Below, piece after piece: positions 25,020-33,640 of a stretch of 64,000 nt of DNA. Under the pieces are notes generated by a model. That model made no database searches. It saw only the letters and a program-made list of their open reading frames with translations, and was not told the DNA's origin. Position 1 is the stretch's first letter. Every line of letters begins with the position of its first letter. Source of the stretch: Geodermatophilus obscurus. GTDB taxonomy: Bacteria > Actinomycetota > Actinomycetes > Mycobacteriales > Geodermatophilaceae. Location of the stretch: contig NZ_FRDM01000002.1 in assembly GCF_900143215.1 (NCBI RefSeq), positions 62,001 through 126,000 on the forward strand. Reading direction: 5' to 3'. The translations under genes were made by a program, and so were the position numbers.

Positions 25020-25709
25020 GTGCCGCCGTCCGCCGCCCAGCCGCTGCCCGACGAGGCCGTCCGCTCGGTCGCTGCCGTGCCTGGTCCGCCGCGGCAGCGG
25101 GACGCCGAGCGCACCCGTGCCGAGATCCTCGACGTGGCCACCAGCGAGTTCGCCGACCGGGGCTACGCCGGGGCGCGGGTCGACGAGATCGCCGCCAAGA
25201 CCAGCACGACCAAGCGGATGATCTACTACTACTTCGGCGGCAAGGAACAGCTCTACATCGCCGTCCTGGAGCGGGCCTACAAGCGGATCCGCAGCCTCGA
25301 GCAGGGGCTCGACGTCGAGCACCTGGACCCGGTGCAGGCGGTGCGGGAGCTCGCCGGCCTCACCTTCGACCACCACGAGGCGCACCCGGACTTCATCCGG
25401 TTGGTGAGCATCGAGAACATCCACCGCGCCGAGCACATCTCCCGTTCCGAGGCGCTGTCCGGGCTGGCCAACCCCGTCCTGGACGTCCTCGGCCGGATCC
25501 TCGAGCGGGGCTGGGACGCCGGGCTGTTCCGGGACGACGTCGACGCCCTGGACGTGCACCAGGTGATCAGCTCCTTCTGCGTCTTCCGGACGGCGAACCG
25601 GCACACCTGGCGTGCCCTGTTCGGCCGGGACATGCTCGACCCGGAGCGGCGCGACCAGCAGCGCCGGGTGCTCGGCGACCTCCTCGTCGCCTACCTCACC
25701 GCCCGCTGA
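25020..25709 (+). CDS. TetR-family regulator of the quinate/shikimate genes
   Basis: This 229-residue protein has an N-terminal TetR helix-turn-helix (~25-75): RTRAEILDVATSEFADRGY, RVDEIAAKTSTTKRMIYYYF and GGKEQLY. The C-terminal ligand domain is like PcaR/AcrR-type regulators of aromatic catabolism (FDHHEAHPDFIRLVSIENIH). GTG 25020 has GGGAGGAA upstream. It probably represses the divergent dehydrogenase and transporter promoters through the twin sites at 23317 and 23431, with an intermediate such as protocatechuate or shikimate as inducer. That assignment is inferred from position. Confidence 0.9.
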   Translation: MPPSAAQPLPDEAVRSVAAVPGPPRQRDAERTRAEILDVATSEFADRGYAGARVDEIAAKTSTTKRMIYYYFGGKEQLYIAVLERAYKRIRSLEQGLDVEHLDPVQAVRELAGLTFDHHEAHPDFIRLVSIENIHRAEHISRSEALSGLANPVLDVLGRILERGWDAGLFRDDVDALDVHQVISSFCVFRTANRHTWRALFGRDMLDPERRDQQRRVLGDLLVAYLTAR

Positions 25710-25724
25710 GCACGCGCCGCCGCC

Positions 25725-25793
25725 CCGAGTGCGACGAACTCCTGGCCGTCGACCGCTGATCGCCCCGGGTTCGCAGGACTCGGCGACGGGAGG
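25725..25793. repeat. 69-bp palindromic repeat in a convergent gene gap, copy 2
   Basis: It begins CCGAGTGCGACGAACTCC, turns at CCGCTGATCG and returns through TTCGCAGGACTCGGCG to GACGGGAGG. Its length and layout match 20364-20432. It separates the TetR gene from the convergent zinc-finger gene. Confidence 0.6.
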
Positions 25794-25803
25794 GGACGCG
25801 GTC

Positions 25804-26151
25804 TCAGTGCAGGCGGGACTGCCAGTCGGCCGGCACCCGGCCGCGCGGGCCCGGTGCCGGCTGGTCCAGCGGGTGGTGGGCGGGCGGCGCGAGCTCGGGG
25901 CCGGGGACGACGTCCCCGCGGGCGAAGTCCCAGAACCAGCTCTCCCCGGGCTCGTAGCTGCGGATCACCGGGTGCCCGGTCTCGGCGGCGTGCCGGCGGG
26001 CGTGCTGTGAGGGGGAGGAGTCGCAGCAGCCGACGTGGCCGCAGGCGGCACACCGGCGCAGGTGGAACCACCACCCGCCCGTGGCCTCGCACTCCAGGCA
26101 GCCCGCGCCGCTCGGCGGCACGGACGGGTCGATCGCAGCGGCAGCGTCCAC
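25804..26151 (-). CDS. UBP-type zinc finger protein
   Basis: This protein of 115 residues is mostly one ZnF-UBP domain: CLECEATGGWWFHLRRC, AACGHVGCCDSSPSQHA, RRHAAETGHPVIRSYEPG and ESWFWDF. The paired CxxC motifs and three histidines that bind zinc are present. In eukaryotes this fold binds the free C-terminus of ubiquitin; in bacteria its ligand is unknown. GTG 26151 is preferred to GTG 26160 because it is 7 bases after TACCGT, giving a leaderless start. It is divergent from the thioredoxin-like gene and lies near the redox fusion and histidine kinase. Confidence 0.88.
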   Translation of the reverse strand: MDAAAAIDPSVPPSGAGCLECEATGGWWFHLRRCAACGHVGCCDSSPSQHARRHAAETGHPVIRSYEPGESWFWDFARGDVVPGPELAPPAHHPLDQPAPGPRGRVPADWQSRLH

Positions 26152-26158
26152 GGCCGTC

Positions 26159-26164
26159 ACGGTA
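26159..26164 (-). promoter_or_regulatory. -10 hexamer for the UBP zinc finger gene
   Basis: TACCGT on the minus strand, 7 bases before GTG 26151. Confidence 0.5.
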
Positions 26165-26238
26165 GGGACGGCGCCCGCTCCCCGGAAGCCGGTGCGCGGC
26201 CGGCGGGGCACACTCGGTCCGGGGGGACGGAGGTCAGC

Positions 26239-26607
26239 ATGGGGACGGTCAGCCTCTCGGGGGAGGACTTCGCAGCGGCGACGCAGGCCGCGGGCATCGT
26301 GCTGGTCGACTTCCGGGACGCGGGGTCCGGCTCGAGCCGGGCCTTCGCGCAGGTCTTCGACGCCGCCGCGCACCGCCACCCGGACCTGCGCTTCACGACC
26401 GTCGACCTCCGCGCCGAGCCGGGGCTGGCCGCGGCGGTCGGGGTGCAGCGGGCGCCGAGCCTCATGGTCTTCCGCGACGGCGTGCCGGTGTTCGCCGAGC
26501 CGGGCTGGCTGCCCGAGGACTCCGTCGAGCTGCTCATCGCCACCGTCCGCGGGCTCGACATGGTGGCGGTGCGCGAGACCTTCCCGGAGCCGGTCCACCG
26601 CGGCTGA
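26239..26607 (+). CDS. Thioredoxin-fold protein lacking the CxxC motif
   Basis: This 122-residue protein has the thioredoxin order: IVLVDFRDAGSGSSRAFAQ, then LRFTTVDLRAEPGLAAAVGV, then RAPSLMVFRDGVPVF with the cis-proline Pro in RAPS. Where thioredoxin has WCGPC this protein reads GSGSS, so both redox cysteines are serine and disulfide exchange is impossible. It may bind or sense instead. ATG 26239 has GGAGGT 4 bases upstream. It lies between the UBP zinc finger and a response-regulator/thioredoxin-reductase fusion that also lacks its CxxC, which suggests a shared signalling role. Confidence 0.85.
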   Translation: MGTVSLSGEDFAAATQAAGIVLVDFRDAGSGSSRAFAQVFDAAAHRHPDLRFTTVDLRAEPGLAAAVGVQRAPSLMVFRDGVPVFAEPGWLPEDSVELLIATVRGLDMVAVRETFPEPVHRG

Positions 26608-26644
26608 GCCGCCGCGAGGCTGTCGCGCCGCAGCTACACCGGGC

Positions 26645-26650
26645 TAGCGT
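26645..26650 (+). promoter_or_regulatory. Candidate -10 for the response-regulator/reductase gene
   Basis: TAGCGT, 70 bases upstream of ATG 26720, in the gap after the thioredoxin-like gene. Confidence 0.35.
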
Positions 26651-26719
26651 GGCCGGCACCCGGCAACGACGCCGTCCTCCACACCTCATCGGTCCGGCAG
26701 GGCCGGACAGGAGGCCGCC

Positions 26720-28378
26720 ATGGGCCGACCCGTGCTGCTCACCGTCGACGACGACCCGCAGGTCTCCCGCGCCGTCGCCCGTGACCTGCGCCGGCACTAC
26801 GGCGAGCACTACCGGGTGCTGCGCGCCGGCTCCGGCGCCGAGGCCCTCGAGGCGCTCCGGGAGCTCAAGCTGCGCGGCGACCCGGTGGCGGTGCTGCTGG
26901 CCGACCACCGGATGCCGGAGATGAACGGCATCCAGTTCCTCGAGCGGGCCATGGACCTGGTCCCGCGGGCCCGCCGCGCGCTGCTCACCGCCTACGCCGA
27001 CACCGACGCCGCCATCGCGGCGATCAACGACGTCGACGTCGACGCCTACCTGCTCAAGCCCTGGGATCCGCCCGACGAGAAGCTCTACCCCACGGTCGAC
27101 GCCATGCTGACCGCCTGGCACGAGACCCCCGACCCGGAGGTGCACGGCGTCAAGCTGGTCGGTCACCGCTGGTCGGCGCCGTCCTTCCGCGCCCGTGACC
27201 TGCTGGCCCGCAACGCCGTCCCGTACCGCTGGTTCAGCGCCGACGAGCCGGACGGCCGGCGGATCCTCGCCGCGGCCGGGGCCGGCCCGGACGACGTCCC
27301 GGTCGTCGTCACCGCCGACGCGCAGGTGCTCAAGCACCCGGGCGAGGCCGAGCTGGCCGCCGTGGTCGGGCTGGCCGTCGACCCGCGGGAGGAGTTCTAC
27401 GACCTGGTGGTCGTCGGCGGCGGGCCGGCCGGGCTCGGCGCCGCCGTGTACGGCGCGTCCGAGGGGCTGCGCACCGTCCTGGTCGAGCGGGAGGCCACCG
27501 GCGGGCAGGCCGGGCAGAGCAGCCGGATCGAGAACTACCTCGGCTTCCCCGACGGGGTCTCCGGTGGGCAGCTGGCCGACCGCGCCCGCCGCCAGGCCGT
27601 GAAGTTCGGCACCGAGCTGCTGCTGGCCCGCGACGTGGTGGCGCTCGAGGCGCACGGACCCAAACGGGTGCTCCGCCTCGACGACGGCCGCGGCATCGCC
27701 GCGCACGCCGTCGTCCTGGCCACCGGCGTCTCCTACCGCAGCCTCGGCGTGGACGGCGTCGACGACCTCACCGGCCGCGGCGTCTACTACGGCTCGGCGA
27801 TGACCGAGGCGGCGGAGTGCGCCGACAGCGACGTCTACGTCGTGGGCGGGGCCAACTCGGCGGGCCAGGCGGCGGTGTTCTTCTCCCGCTACGCCCGCTC
27901 GGTGTGCCTGCTGGTCCGGGGGGCGTCGCTGGAGGCGTCGATGTCGGCCTACCTGGTCGAGCAGATCGCCGGCATCGGGTCGATCTCCGTGCGCACCTGC
28001 ACCACCGTGGCCGGCGCACAGGGCGACGGGCACCTCGAGGCGGTCACCGTCGAGGACGCGCGGACCCGCGAGCGGGAGACGCTGCCGGCCAGCCACCTGT
28101 TCGTCTTCATCGGCGGCGCGCCGCGCACCGGCTGGCTCGACGGCGCGGTCGTCCGCGACGAGCGCGGGTTCATCCCCACCGGCCCGGCGCTGCTCCGCGA
28201 GGGGCGCCGTCCCGCCGGCTGGGACCTGGACCGCGACCCGTACCTGCTGGAGACCAGCCTGCCCGGCGTGTTCGTCGCCGGGGACGTGCGGGCGGACTCG
28301 GTGAAGCGGGTCGCCTCGGCCGTCGGCGAGGGCGCGATGGCGGTCACCCTCGTGCACCGCTACCTGGGGGAACGGTGA
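26720..28378 (+). CDS. Response regulator fused to a thioredoxin-reductase-like flavoprotein
   Basis: A 552-residue fusion. The receiver domain (~1-125) has the acidic pair VDDDP, the phospho-acceptor Asp62 in LLADHRMPEMNG and a conserved Lys in LLKPWDPP. A thioredoxin-like linker (~145-215) follows. The reductase part has GGGPAG at 233-238, GGQAGQSSRIENYLGFP for FAD, VVGGANSAGQAA for NADPH and VFVAGDVRADSVKRVASAVG at the end. At the usual CATC site it reads YGSAM (357-361), so the redox disulfide is missing. It may be a phosphorylation-controlled flavin sensor or NADPH oxidase. ATG 26720 has AGGAGG. The kinase gene overlaps its stop (GTGA). Confidence 0.9.
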   Translation: MGRPVLLTVDDDPQVSRAVARDLRRHYGEHYRVLRAGSGAEALEALRELKLRGDPVAVLLADHRMPEMNGIQFLERAMDLVPRARRALLTAYADTDAAIAAINDVDVDAYLLKPWDPPDEKLYPTVDAMLTAWHETPDPEVHGVKLVGHRWSAPSFRARDLLARNAVPYRWFSADEPDGRRILAAAGAGPDDVPVVVTADAQVLKHPGEAELAAVVGLAVDPREEFYDLVVVGGGPAGLGAAVYGASEGLRTVLVEREATGGQAGQSSRIENYLGFPDGVSGGQLADRARRQAVKFGTELLLARDVVALEAHGPKRVLRLDDGRGIAAHAVVLATGVSYRSLGVDGVDDLTGRGVYYGSAMTEAAECADSDVYVVGGANSAGQAAVFFSRYARSVCLLVRGASLEASMSAYLVEQIAGIGSISVRTCTTVAGAQGDGHLEAVTVEDARTRERETLPASHLFVFIGGAPRTGWLDGAVVRDERGFIPTGPALLREGRRPAGWDLDRDPYLLETSLPGVFVAGDVRADSVKRVASAVGEGAMAVTLVHRYLGER

Positions 28379-29829
28379 CGACGGCGGCCGAGCGGCTCGC
28401 GCCGGCCGAGCTGCGCGGGCTGTTCCTCTTCGCCGACCTGGACGACGGGCAGCTGGCCTGGGTCGCCGACCACGCCGTCGTCGTCGGGTACCCCGCCGGC
28501 ACGGAGGTGTCGGTCGAGGGGGAGCCGGCCCGGTGCTTCTCGGTGCTCCTCGAGGGGACGCTCGCCATGTCCCGCCGGGTCGGCGGCAGCGAGGTCGAGA
28601 CCGTGCGGACGTCGCACCGCGGCGTGTACTCCGGTGCGGTGCAGTTCTACGTCGGCGAGCGGGTCGACCAGCGCTACCCGGCGACGGTCCGTGCGGTGAC
28701 CGACTGCCGCTTCCTCGAGCTGCCCGCAGCCGAGTTCGCCGCACAGTTCCGGCGCTGGTACCCGATGGCGGTGCACCTGCTGGAGGGCATGTTCATCGGC
28801 CAGCGGAACGCCGCGGAGCTGGTGGGGCAGCGCGAGCGGCTGCTCGCCCTCGGCAAGCTGACCGCCGGGCTCACCCACGAGCTGAACAACCCGGCCGCGG
28901 CCGCGTCGCGGGCGGCCGCCGCGCTGCGGGAGCGCTTCGCCGGGATGCGGCACAAGCTGGCCCTGCTCTCGGAGGGCCGGCTCGACGGCGCGGTGCTGCG
29001 CGCGCTCACCGGGCTGCAGGAGGAGCTCGTCGCCCGCGTGGGCACCGCCCCGGAGCTCCCCGCGCTGGAGCGGTCCGACCGCGAGGACGAGCTCGGCGAC
29101 TGGCTGGACGACCGCGCCGTGGGCGGCGCGTACGAGCTGGCCGGGATCTTCGTCGGCGCGGGCCTGGGCCCGGCGGACCTGCAGCGGGTCGCCGACGCCG
29201 TGGCGCCGGACGACCTGGAGCCCGCGCTGCGCTGGCTGGCCTACGCGGTGGAGACCGAGTCGCTGCTGAGCGAGATCGCCGACAGCACGGGCCGCATCTC
29301 CGGCCTGGTCGAGGCCGCCCGCCAGTACTCCCAGCTCGACCGGGCCCCGCACCAGCCCACCGACCTGCACGCCGGGCTGGACGCCACTCTGGTCATGCTC
29401 AGCGCCAAGACGCCACCGGGCGTCCGGGTGGTCAGGGACTACGACCGGTCGCTGCCGCCGGTGCCCGGCTTCCCCGGGGAGCTCAACCAGGTGTGGACCA
29501 ACCTGGTCGTCAACGCGCTGGACGCGATGACCGGAGAGGGCAGGGCGGGGGAGGGGACGCTCACCCTGCGCACCGCCCGGGACGGCGACTGCGCGCTGGT
29601 GGAGGTCGCCGACACCGGCCCGGGCATCCCCGAGGAGCTGCGGCAGCGGGTGTTCGAGCCGTTCTTCACGACCAAGCCGGTCGGCCAGGGCACCGGTCTG
29701 GGCCTGGACGTCTCCTACCGCGTCGTCGTCACCCGGCACGGCGGGGACCTGCGGGTGAGTTCCCGCCCGGGGGACACCCGGTTCCAGGTGCGCCTCCCGC
29801 TGACCGAGGCAGCCGCCGTCCCCGGTTAG
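28375..29829 (+). CDS. Cyclic-nucleotide-binding-domain histidine kinase
   Basis: This 484-residue soluble protein has a cNMP/CRP-like sensor domain (~10-135, with [20 protein letters not shown]), then a dimerisation helix with phospho-acceptor His168 in [16 protein letters not shown], and an HATPase domain (~370-480) with [31 protein letters not shown] and [10 protein letters not shown]. The GTG start overlaps the stop of the receiver/reductase fusion, so that receiver is the likely phosphorylation target. A CRP-like cavity together with a reductase partner suggests the signal is a small ligand or the redox state; the ligand is not known. Confidence 0.9.
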   Translation: MTTAAERLAPAELRGLFLFADLDDGQLAWVADHAVVVGYPAGTEVSVEGEPARCFSVLLEGTLAMSRRVGGSEVETVRTSHRGVYSGAVQFYVGERVDQRYPATVRAVTDCRFLELPAAEFAAQFRRWYPMAVHLLEGMFIGQRNAAELVGQRERLLALGKLTAGLTHELNNPAAAASRAAAALRERFAGMRHKLALLSEGRLDGAVLRALTGLQEELVARVGTAPELPALERSDREDELGDWLDDRAVGGAYELAGIFVGAGLGPADLQRVADAVAPDDLEPALRWLAYAVETESLLSEIADSTGRISGLVEAARQYSQLDRAPHQPTDLHAGLDATLVMLSAKTPPGVRVVRDYDRSLPPVPGFPGELNQVWTNLVVNALDAMTGEGRAGEGTLTLRTARDGDCALVEVADTGPGIPEELRQRVFEPFFTTKPVGQGTGLGLDVSYRVVVTRHGGDLRVSSRPGDTRFQVRLPLTEAAAVPG

Positions 29830-29844
29830 GCGGGACCGGCCGGC

Positions 29845-30309
29845 TCAGTCCGCCGTCAGCGCCAGCAGGACCCCGGTGGTCAGCCCGACGGTGGCGTGGC
29901 CGACCAGGCCGCGGGCGTGGCTGACCAGCGGGTACTGCCGGGCCGTGGGCAGCGCGGTGCCCTCGTCGACCACCAGCCAGGCGGCCGCACCGACGGCCAG
30001 CCCGGCGGTGACCGGGTGCTTCCCGCGCCGGGCGAGCAGGGCCGCCAGGACGCCGTAGGTGGTGCCGAGCGTCCGGTGCACGGCCAGCCCCACCCGGCCG
30101 GCGGCCGCGTCGTCGAGCTCCCGCCCACGGGCCGCGCCCAGCTGGCGGCCGAGCTGCACCAGCATGCCGCCGGGCGTGATCTCCTCCTCGCGCCGCCGCG
30201 AGGCCTCGCTCTGGCGGGCGTGGAAGGCACCGGTGACGGCGTCCATCGTGCGGCTGGCGACGTAGCCGGCCAGCGCACCGGTTCCGAGCGTGCGGCGGAG
30301 TCCCGACAT
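29845..30309 (-). CDS. Small membrane protein of unknown function
   Basis: This 154-residue protein has hydrophobic segments near residues 8-25, 78-92, 100-115 and 135-152, and an amphipathic charged stretch HARQSEASRRREEEI between the first two. The composition resembles DUF1440/YagU-like inner-membrane proteins, but I do not recognise a diagnostic motif. It is convergent with the histidine kinase and divergent from the DHA2 exporter. Confidence 0.65.
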   Translation of the reverse strand: MSGLRRTLGTGALAGYVASRTMDAVTGAFHARQSEASRRREEEITPGGMLVQLGRQLGAARGRELDDAAAGRVGLAVHRTLGTTYGVLAALLARRGKHPVTAGLAVGAAAWLVVDEGTALPTARQYPLVSHARGLVGHATVGLTTGVLLALTAD

Positions 30310-30457
30310 GGCCTCTCCCAGGGAGCGCAGGTCCTGGCAGTGTCCGGCCGGGGTTCCCGGGCCGGGAAGTGCCGGAGGTCATCCGCTCCCGCGTGCCGGA
30401 CGGGCGGCACGGGTAGCCCCCGGTGCGTCCCTCCCGCACCACCCTGGAGACCGCCCC

Positions 30458-31990
30458 GTGACGGCTCGGCCGATCGTCCACGACACACCTCCCGAGGCCG
30501 ACGCCGACCGGTACGAGCCCGATCCCCGCCGCTGGCGGGCGCTGTCGGTCACCCTCGTCGCCGGCTTCATGAGCCTGCTCGACGTCAGCATCGTGTCGGT
30601 GGCGCTGCCGACGCTGCAGCGCGACCTCGGGGCTTCCGCGGCGGCGGTCCAGTGGGTGGTCTCCGGCTACGCGCTCACCTTCGCGCTGATGCTCGTCCCG
30701 GCCGGCCGGCTGGGTGACGCCCTCGGCCGGCGGCGGATGTTCCTGGTCGGGCTGGCCGGCTTCGTGCTGTGCAGCGCGGCAGCAGGGGCGGCGCCGTCCG
30801 TGGGTCTGCTCATCGCCGCGCGGCTGGCGCAGGGGCTGGCCGCCGGGGTCCTCGCGCCGCAGAATTCCGGGCTCATCCAGCAGCTGTTCCGCGGCGGTGA
30901 GCGCGGCCGGGCGTTCGGTCTGTTCGGCGCGGTCGTCGGGGTGTCCACCGCGGTGGGCCCGATCGTCGGCGGGCTGCTGCTGCAGGTGGCCGACTGGCGG
31001 TGGATCTTCTACGTCAACGTGCCGATCGGCGTCGTCGCGTTCGTCCTCGCCTGGCGGCTGCTGCCCCGGAGCGGAGCGGGCGGGCGCGGGCACATCGACG
31101 TCGGCGGGGTGCTGCTGCTCGGCGGCGGGGCGCTGGCCCTGCTGCTCCCGCTGGTGCAGGCGGAGGCCGGCGGCCTGTCCCGGCTGTGGTGGCTCTTCCC
31201 GGTCGGCGCGCTCGTGATGGGCGGGTTCGTCGGCTGGGAGCGGCGGGTGGTCCGGCGCGGCGGGGAGCCGGTGTTCGACCCGCGGCTGGTCACCGAGACC
31301 CGCGGCTACGGCCTCGGGGCGGCGCTGGGCACCGTCTACTTCGTCGGCTTCAGCGGCATCTGGCTGGTCTTCGCGCTGTTCTTCCAGACCGGCCTGGGGC
31401 TCACGCCGCTGCAGTCCGGGCTGGCGGTCACCCCGTTCGCGCTGGGCTCCGCGACCGCGGCCGTGGTGGCCGGGCGGCTGGTCGAGCGCGTCGGGCGGCT
31501 GCTCACCGTCGTCGGCCTGGTCGGGGTGCTGATCGGTCTGGGGGCGACGGTCGCCGTCCTGCTGCTCGTGCCGGCCGACGCCGTCCCCTGGGCGGTGGCC
31601 CCCGCGTTGCTGGTGGGCGGGCTCGGCGGCGGTTTCGTCATCTCGCCGAACATCACCATGACGCTGCGCGACGTGCCGGTGCGGATGGCCGGCGCGGCCG
31701 GGGGCGGGCTGCAGACCGCGCAGCGCTTCGGCGCGGTCATCGGGACGGCGGCGCTGCCCGGTCTGTTCTACGTCGTCCTCGGCGCCACCGCCCAGGACTA
31801 CCCGGCCGCAGCGGCCGCGGGCCTGGTCGTCGCCCTGGCCGGGATCGCCGCGGCCCTCGTGCTCGCCGTCGTCGACCTGCGCCGCACCCGGCGGGAGGAG
31901 GCCGCCGACCGCGAGGACCGCGACCGCGAGGACCACCACCACGAGGACCGCGACGCCGGCCACGGCCACGGGCACGCCGCCCACTCCTGA
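30458..31990 (+). CDS. DHA2-family MFS multidrug exporter with metal-binding-like tail
   Basis: This 510-residue exporter of the EmrB/QacA group is predicted to have 14 membrane segments. It has the motifs LDVSIVSVALPTLQRDL (motif D1), GRLGDALGRRRMF (motif A) and FGAVVGVSTAVGPIVGG (motif C, antiporter). The last ~25 residues are cytoplasmic and unusually rich in His, Asp and Glu (REDHHHEDRDAGHGHGHAAH), which could bind a divalent metal. GTG 30458 has GGAG upstream. A perfect hairpin follows and separates it from the convergent dctA. Confidence 0.88.
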   Translation: MTARPIVHDTPPEADADRYEPDPRRWRALSVTLVAGFMSLLDVSIVSVALPTLQRDLGASAAAVQWVVSGYALTFALMLVPAGRLGDALGRRRMFLVGLAGFVLCSAAAGAAPSVGLLIAARLAQGLAAGVLAPQNSGLIQQLFRGGERGRAFGLFGAVVGVSTAVGPIVGGLLLQVADWRWIFYVNVPIGVVAFVLAWRLLPRSGAGGRGHIDVGGVLLLGGGALALLLPLVQAEAGGLSRLWWLFPVGALVMGGFVGWERRVVRRGGEPVFDPRLVTETRGYGLGAALGTVYFVGFSGIWLVFALFFQTGLGLTPLQSGLAVTPFALGSATAAVVAGRLVERVGRLLTVVGLVGVLIGLGATVAVLLLVPADAVPWAVAPALLVGGLGGGFVISPNITMTLRDVPVRMAGAAGGGLQTAQRFGAVIGTAALPGLFYVVLGATAQDYPAAAAAGLVVALAGIAAALVLAVVDLRRTRREEAADREDRDREDHHHEDRDAGHGHGHAAHS

Positions 31991-31998
31991 CCCGACGA

Positions 31999-32030
31999 GG
32001 GCGCCCGGTCCTGGACAGGACCGGGCGCCC
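31999..32030. terminator. Bidirectional terminator between the DHA2 exporter and dctA
   Basis: Perfect 14-bp arms GGGCGCCCGGTCCT with loop GGAC, positioned between the two convergent stops. Confidence 0.82.
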
Positions 32031-32049
32031 CCGGGGAACGCAGTGCGGG

Positions 32050-33492
32050 TCAGCGCACCGAGGACTGCGCCAGCCCGGCCTGCGCGTCCCCGGCGTCGCG
32101 CTGGCCCGGGCCGGCGTTGGTCGCGTCGGCGGGGAGGTTGTCGTCGCTGGAGCCCCCGCCGTGGCCGTCGTCGTCGAGCATGGTCTCCTCGTCGAAGGGC
32201 CGGTTCCCGGCGAGGACGGCGTCGAGCTGCTCGCGGTCGAGCTCCTTGGTCCAGGTGGCGATCAGGACGGTGGCGATCGCGTTGCCCGCGAAGTTGGTCA
32301 CCGCCCGCGCCTCGGACATGAACCGGTCGATGCCGACGATCAGGCCGACGCCGTCCAGCAGGTCCGGACGGTGGGCCGAGAGCCCGCCGGCCAGCGTGGC
32401 CAGGCCGGCGCCGGTCACACCGGCGGCCCCCTTCGAGGCGATGATCATGAAGGCCAGCAGCCCGATCTGCTCACCGATCGACAGCGGGTCGCCCAGCGCC
32501 TCGGCGATGAACAGCGAGGCCATCGTGAGGTAGATGGCGGTGCCGTCGAGGTTGAAGGAGTACCCGGTCGGGACGACGATGCCGGCGACCGGCTGGCTCA
32601 CCCCGGCGTGCTCCATCTTCGCGATCAGCCGCGGCAGCGCGGTCTCCGACGACGACGTCGAGACGATCAGCAGGAACTCGCGGCCCAGGTACTTGAGCAG
32701 CGAGAAGACGTTGATCTTCGCGACCACCCGCAGGATCAGGCCCAGGATGACGAACACGAACACCGCGCAGGTCGCGTAGAAGCCCAGCATGATGATCGCG
32801 AGGCTCTTCAGCGCGTCGATCCCGGTCTCGCCGACGACGGCGGCGATGGCGCCGAAGGCACCGATCGGCGCGACCCACATGACCATCGCGAGGATGCGGA
32901 ACACGAGCTTCTGGAAGTGGCCGATGCCGCGCAGGAGCGGCTCGCCGGCGCGGCCCATGGCCTGGATGGCGAAACCGGTGAGCAGGGCCACCAGCAGCGC
33001 CTGCAGCACCGAGCCCTCGGTCAGCGCCGACACCAGCGTGGTCGGGATCAGGCCGAGGATGAAGTCGGTGGTGCCGCCGGACTCCTCGGCCGTGCCCGCC
33101 AGCTCGGCGCCCTCGCCGCGCAGCTCCTCGGAGAGCTGCAGACCCTCGCCGGGGCTCAGGATGTTGCCGACGACCAGACCGATCGCCAGGGCGACGGTCG
33201 ACATGAGGATGAAGTAGCCCAGCGCCAGGCCACCGATCCGGCCGACCTTGGCCGCCTGCCGGATGGCGCCGATGCCCAGCACGATGGTGCAGAAGATGAC
33301 CGGCCCGATCAGCATCTTGATCAGCCCGACGAACGCGGTGCCGAGCCACTTCAGCGAGACGGCGAACTCGGGGAAGGCGAAGCCGACCGCGATGCCGGCG
33401 AGCACCGCGCCGATGACCGCGAGGTAGAGCCAGTGCGTCCGGTCGCGCCGCTTCGCGGGCGGTGGCGCGGTGGCAGCGGTGCCTGAGGCCAT
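32050..33492 (-). CDS. dctA: C4-dicarboxylate transporter DctA (DAACS family)
   Basis: This 480-residue sodium/proton symporter of the dicarboxylate/amino-acid:cation family shows FVGLIKMLIGPVIFCTIVLG, STSSSETALPRLIAKME (serine-rich reentrant loop), PTGYSFNLDGTAIYLTMA and VGIDRFMSEARAVTNFAGN. It imports succinate, fumarate and malate. The last ~45 residues are a disordered acidic tail. ATG 33492 is preceded by GGAG on the minus strand. A DcuS/DcuR-like two-component system is divergent from it across a 148-base promoter region and probably controls it. Confidence 0.93.
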   Translation of the reverse strand: MASGTAATAPPPAKRRDRTHWLYLAVIGAVLAGIAVGFAFPEFAVSLKWLGTAFVGLIKMLIGPVIFCTIVLGIGAIRQAAKVGRIGGLALGYFILMSTVALAIGLVVGNILSPGEGLQLSEELRGEGAELAGTAEESGGTTDFILGLIPTTLVSALTEGSVLQALLVALLTGFAIQAMGRAGEPLLRGIGHFQKLVFRILAMVMWVAPIGAFGAIAAVVGETGIDALKSLAIIMLGFYATCAVFVFVILGLILRVVAKINVFSLLKYLGREFLLIVSTSSSETALPRLIAKMEHAGVSQPVAGIVVPTGYSFNLDGTAIYLTMASLFIAEALGDPLSIGEQIGLLAFMIIASKGAAGVTGAGLATLAGGLSAHRPDLLDGVGLIVGIDRFMSEARAVTNFAGNAIATVLIATWTKELDREQLDAVLAGNRPFDEETMLDDDGHGGGSSDDNLPADATNAGPGQRDAGDAQAGLAQSSVR

Positions 33493-33574
33493 GACTGCTC
33501 CTGGGGTGTGGGGGTGGGGGCGGCCCGGGAGGTGGGCCACAGCACAGACGGTCCGGGCCGCGGTGACCGCCGTC

Positions 33575-33593
33575 ACGCATTCGTTCATTGCGT
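33575..33593. promoter_or_regulatory. Inverted repeat between dctA and its two-component system
   Basis: ACGCA-N9-TGCGT around the AT-rich TTCGTTCAT in the divergent promoter region. It is the only obvious dyad there and a plausible binding site for the response regulator at 35266. Confidence 0.45.
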
Positions 33594-33640
33594 ACACGCC
33601 GGTCGCGGCGCGGGGCCCCGCACGCGGGACACTCGCGGGC

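Noticed and set aside
26720-28378. Ordinary thioredoxin reductase (trxB)
   Set aside because: A receiver domain is fused at the front and the CxxC site reads YGSAM, so disulfide reduction of thioredoxin is not possible.
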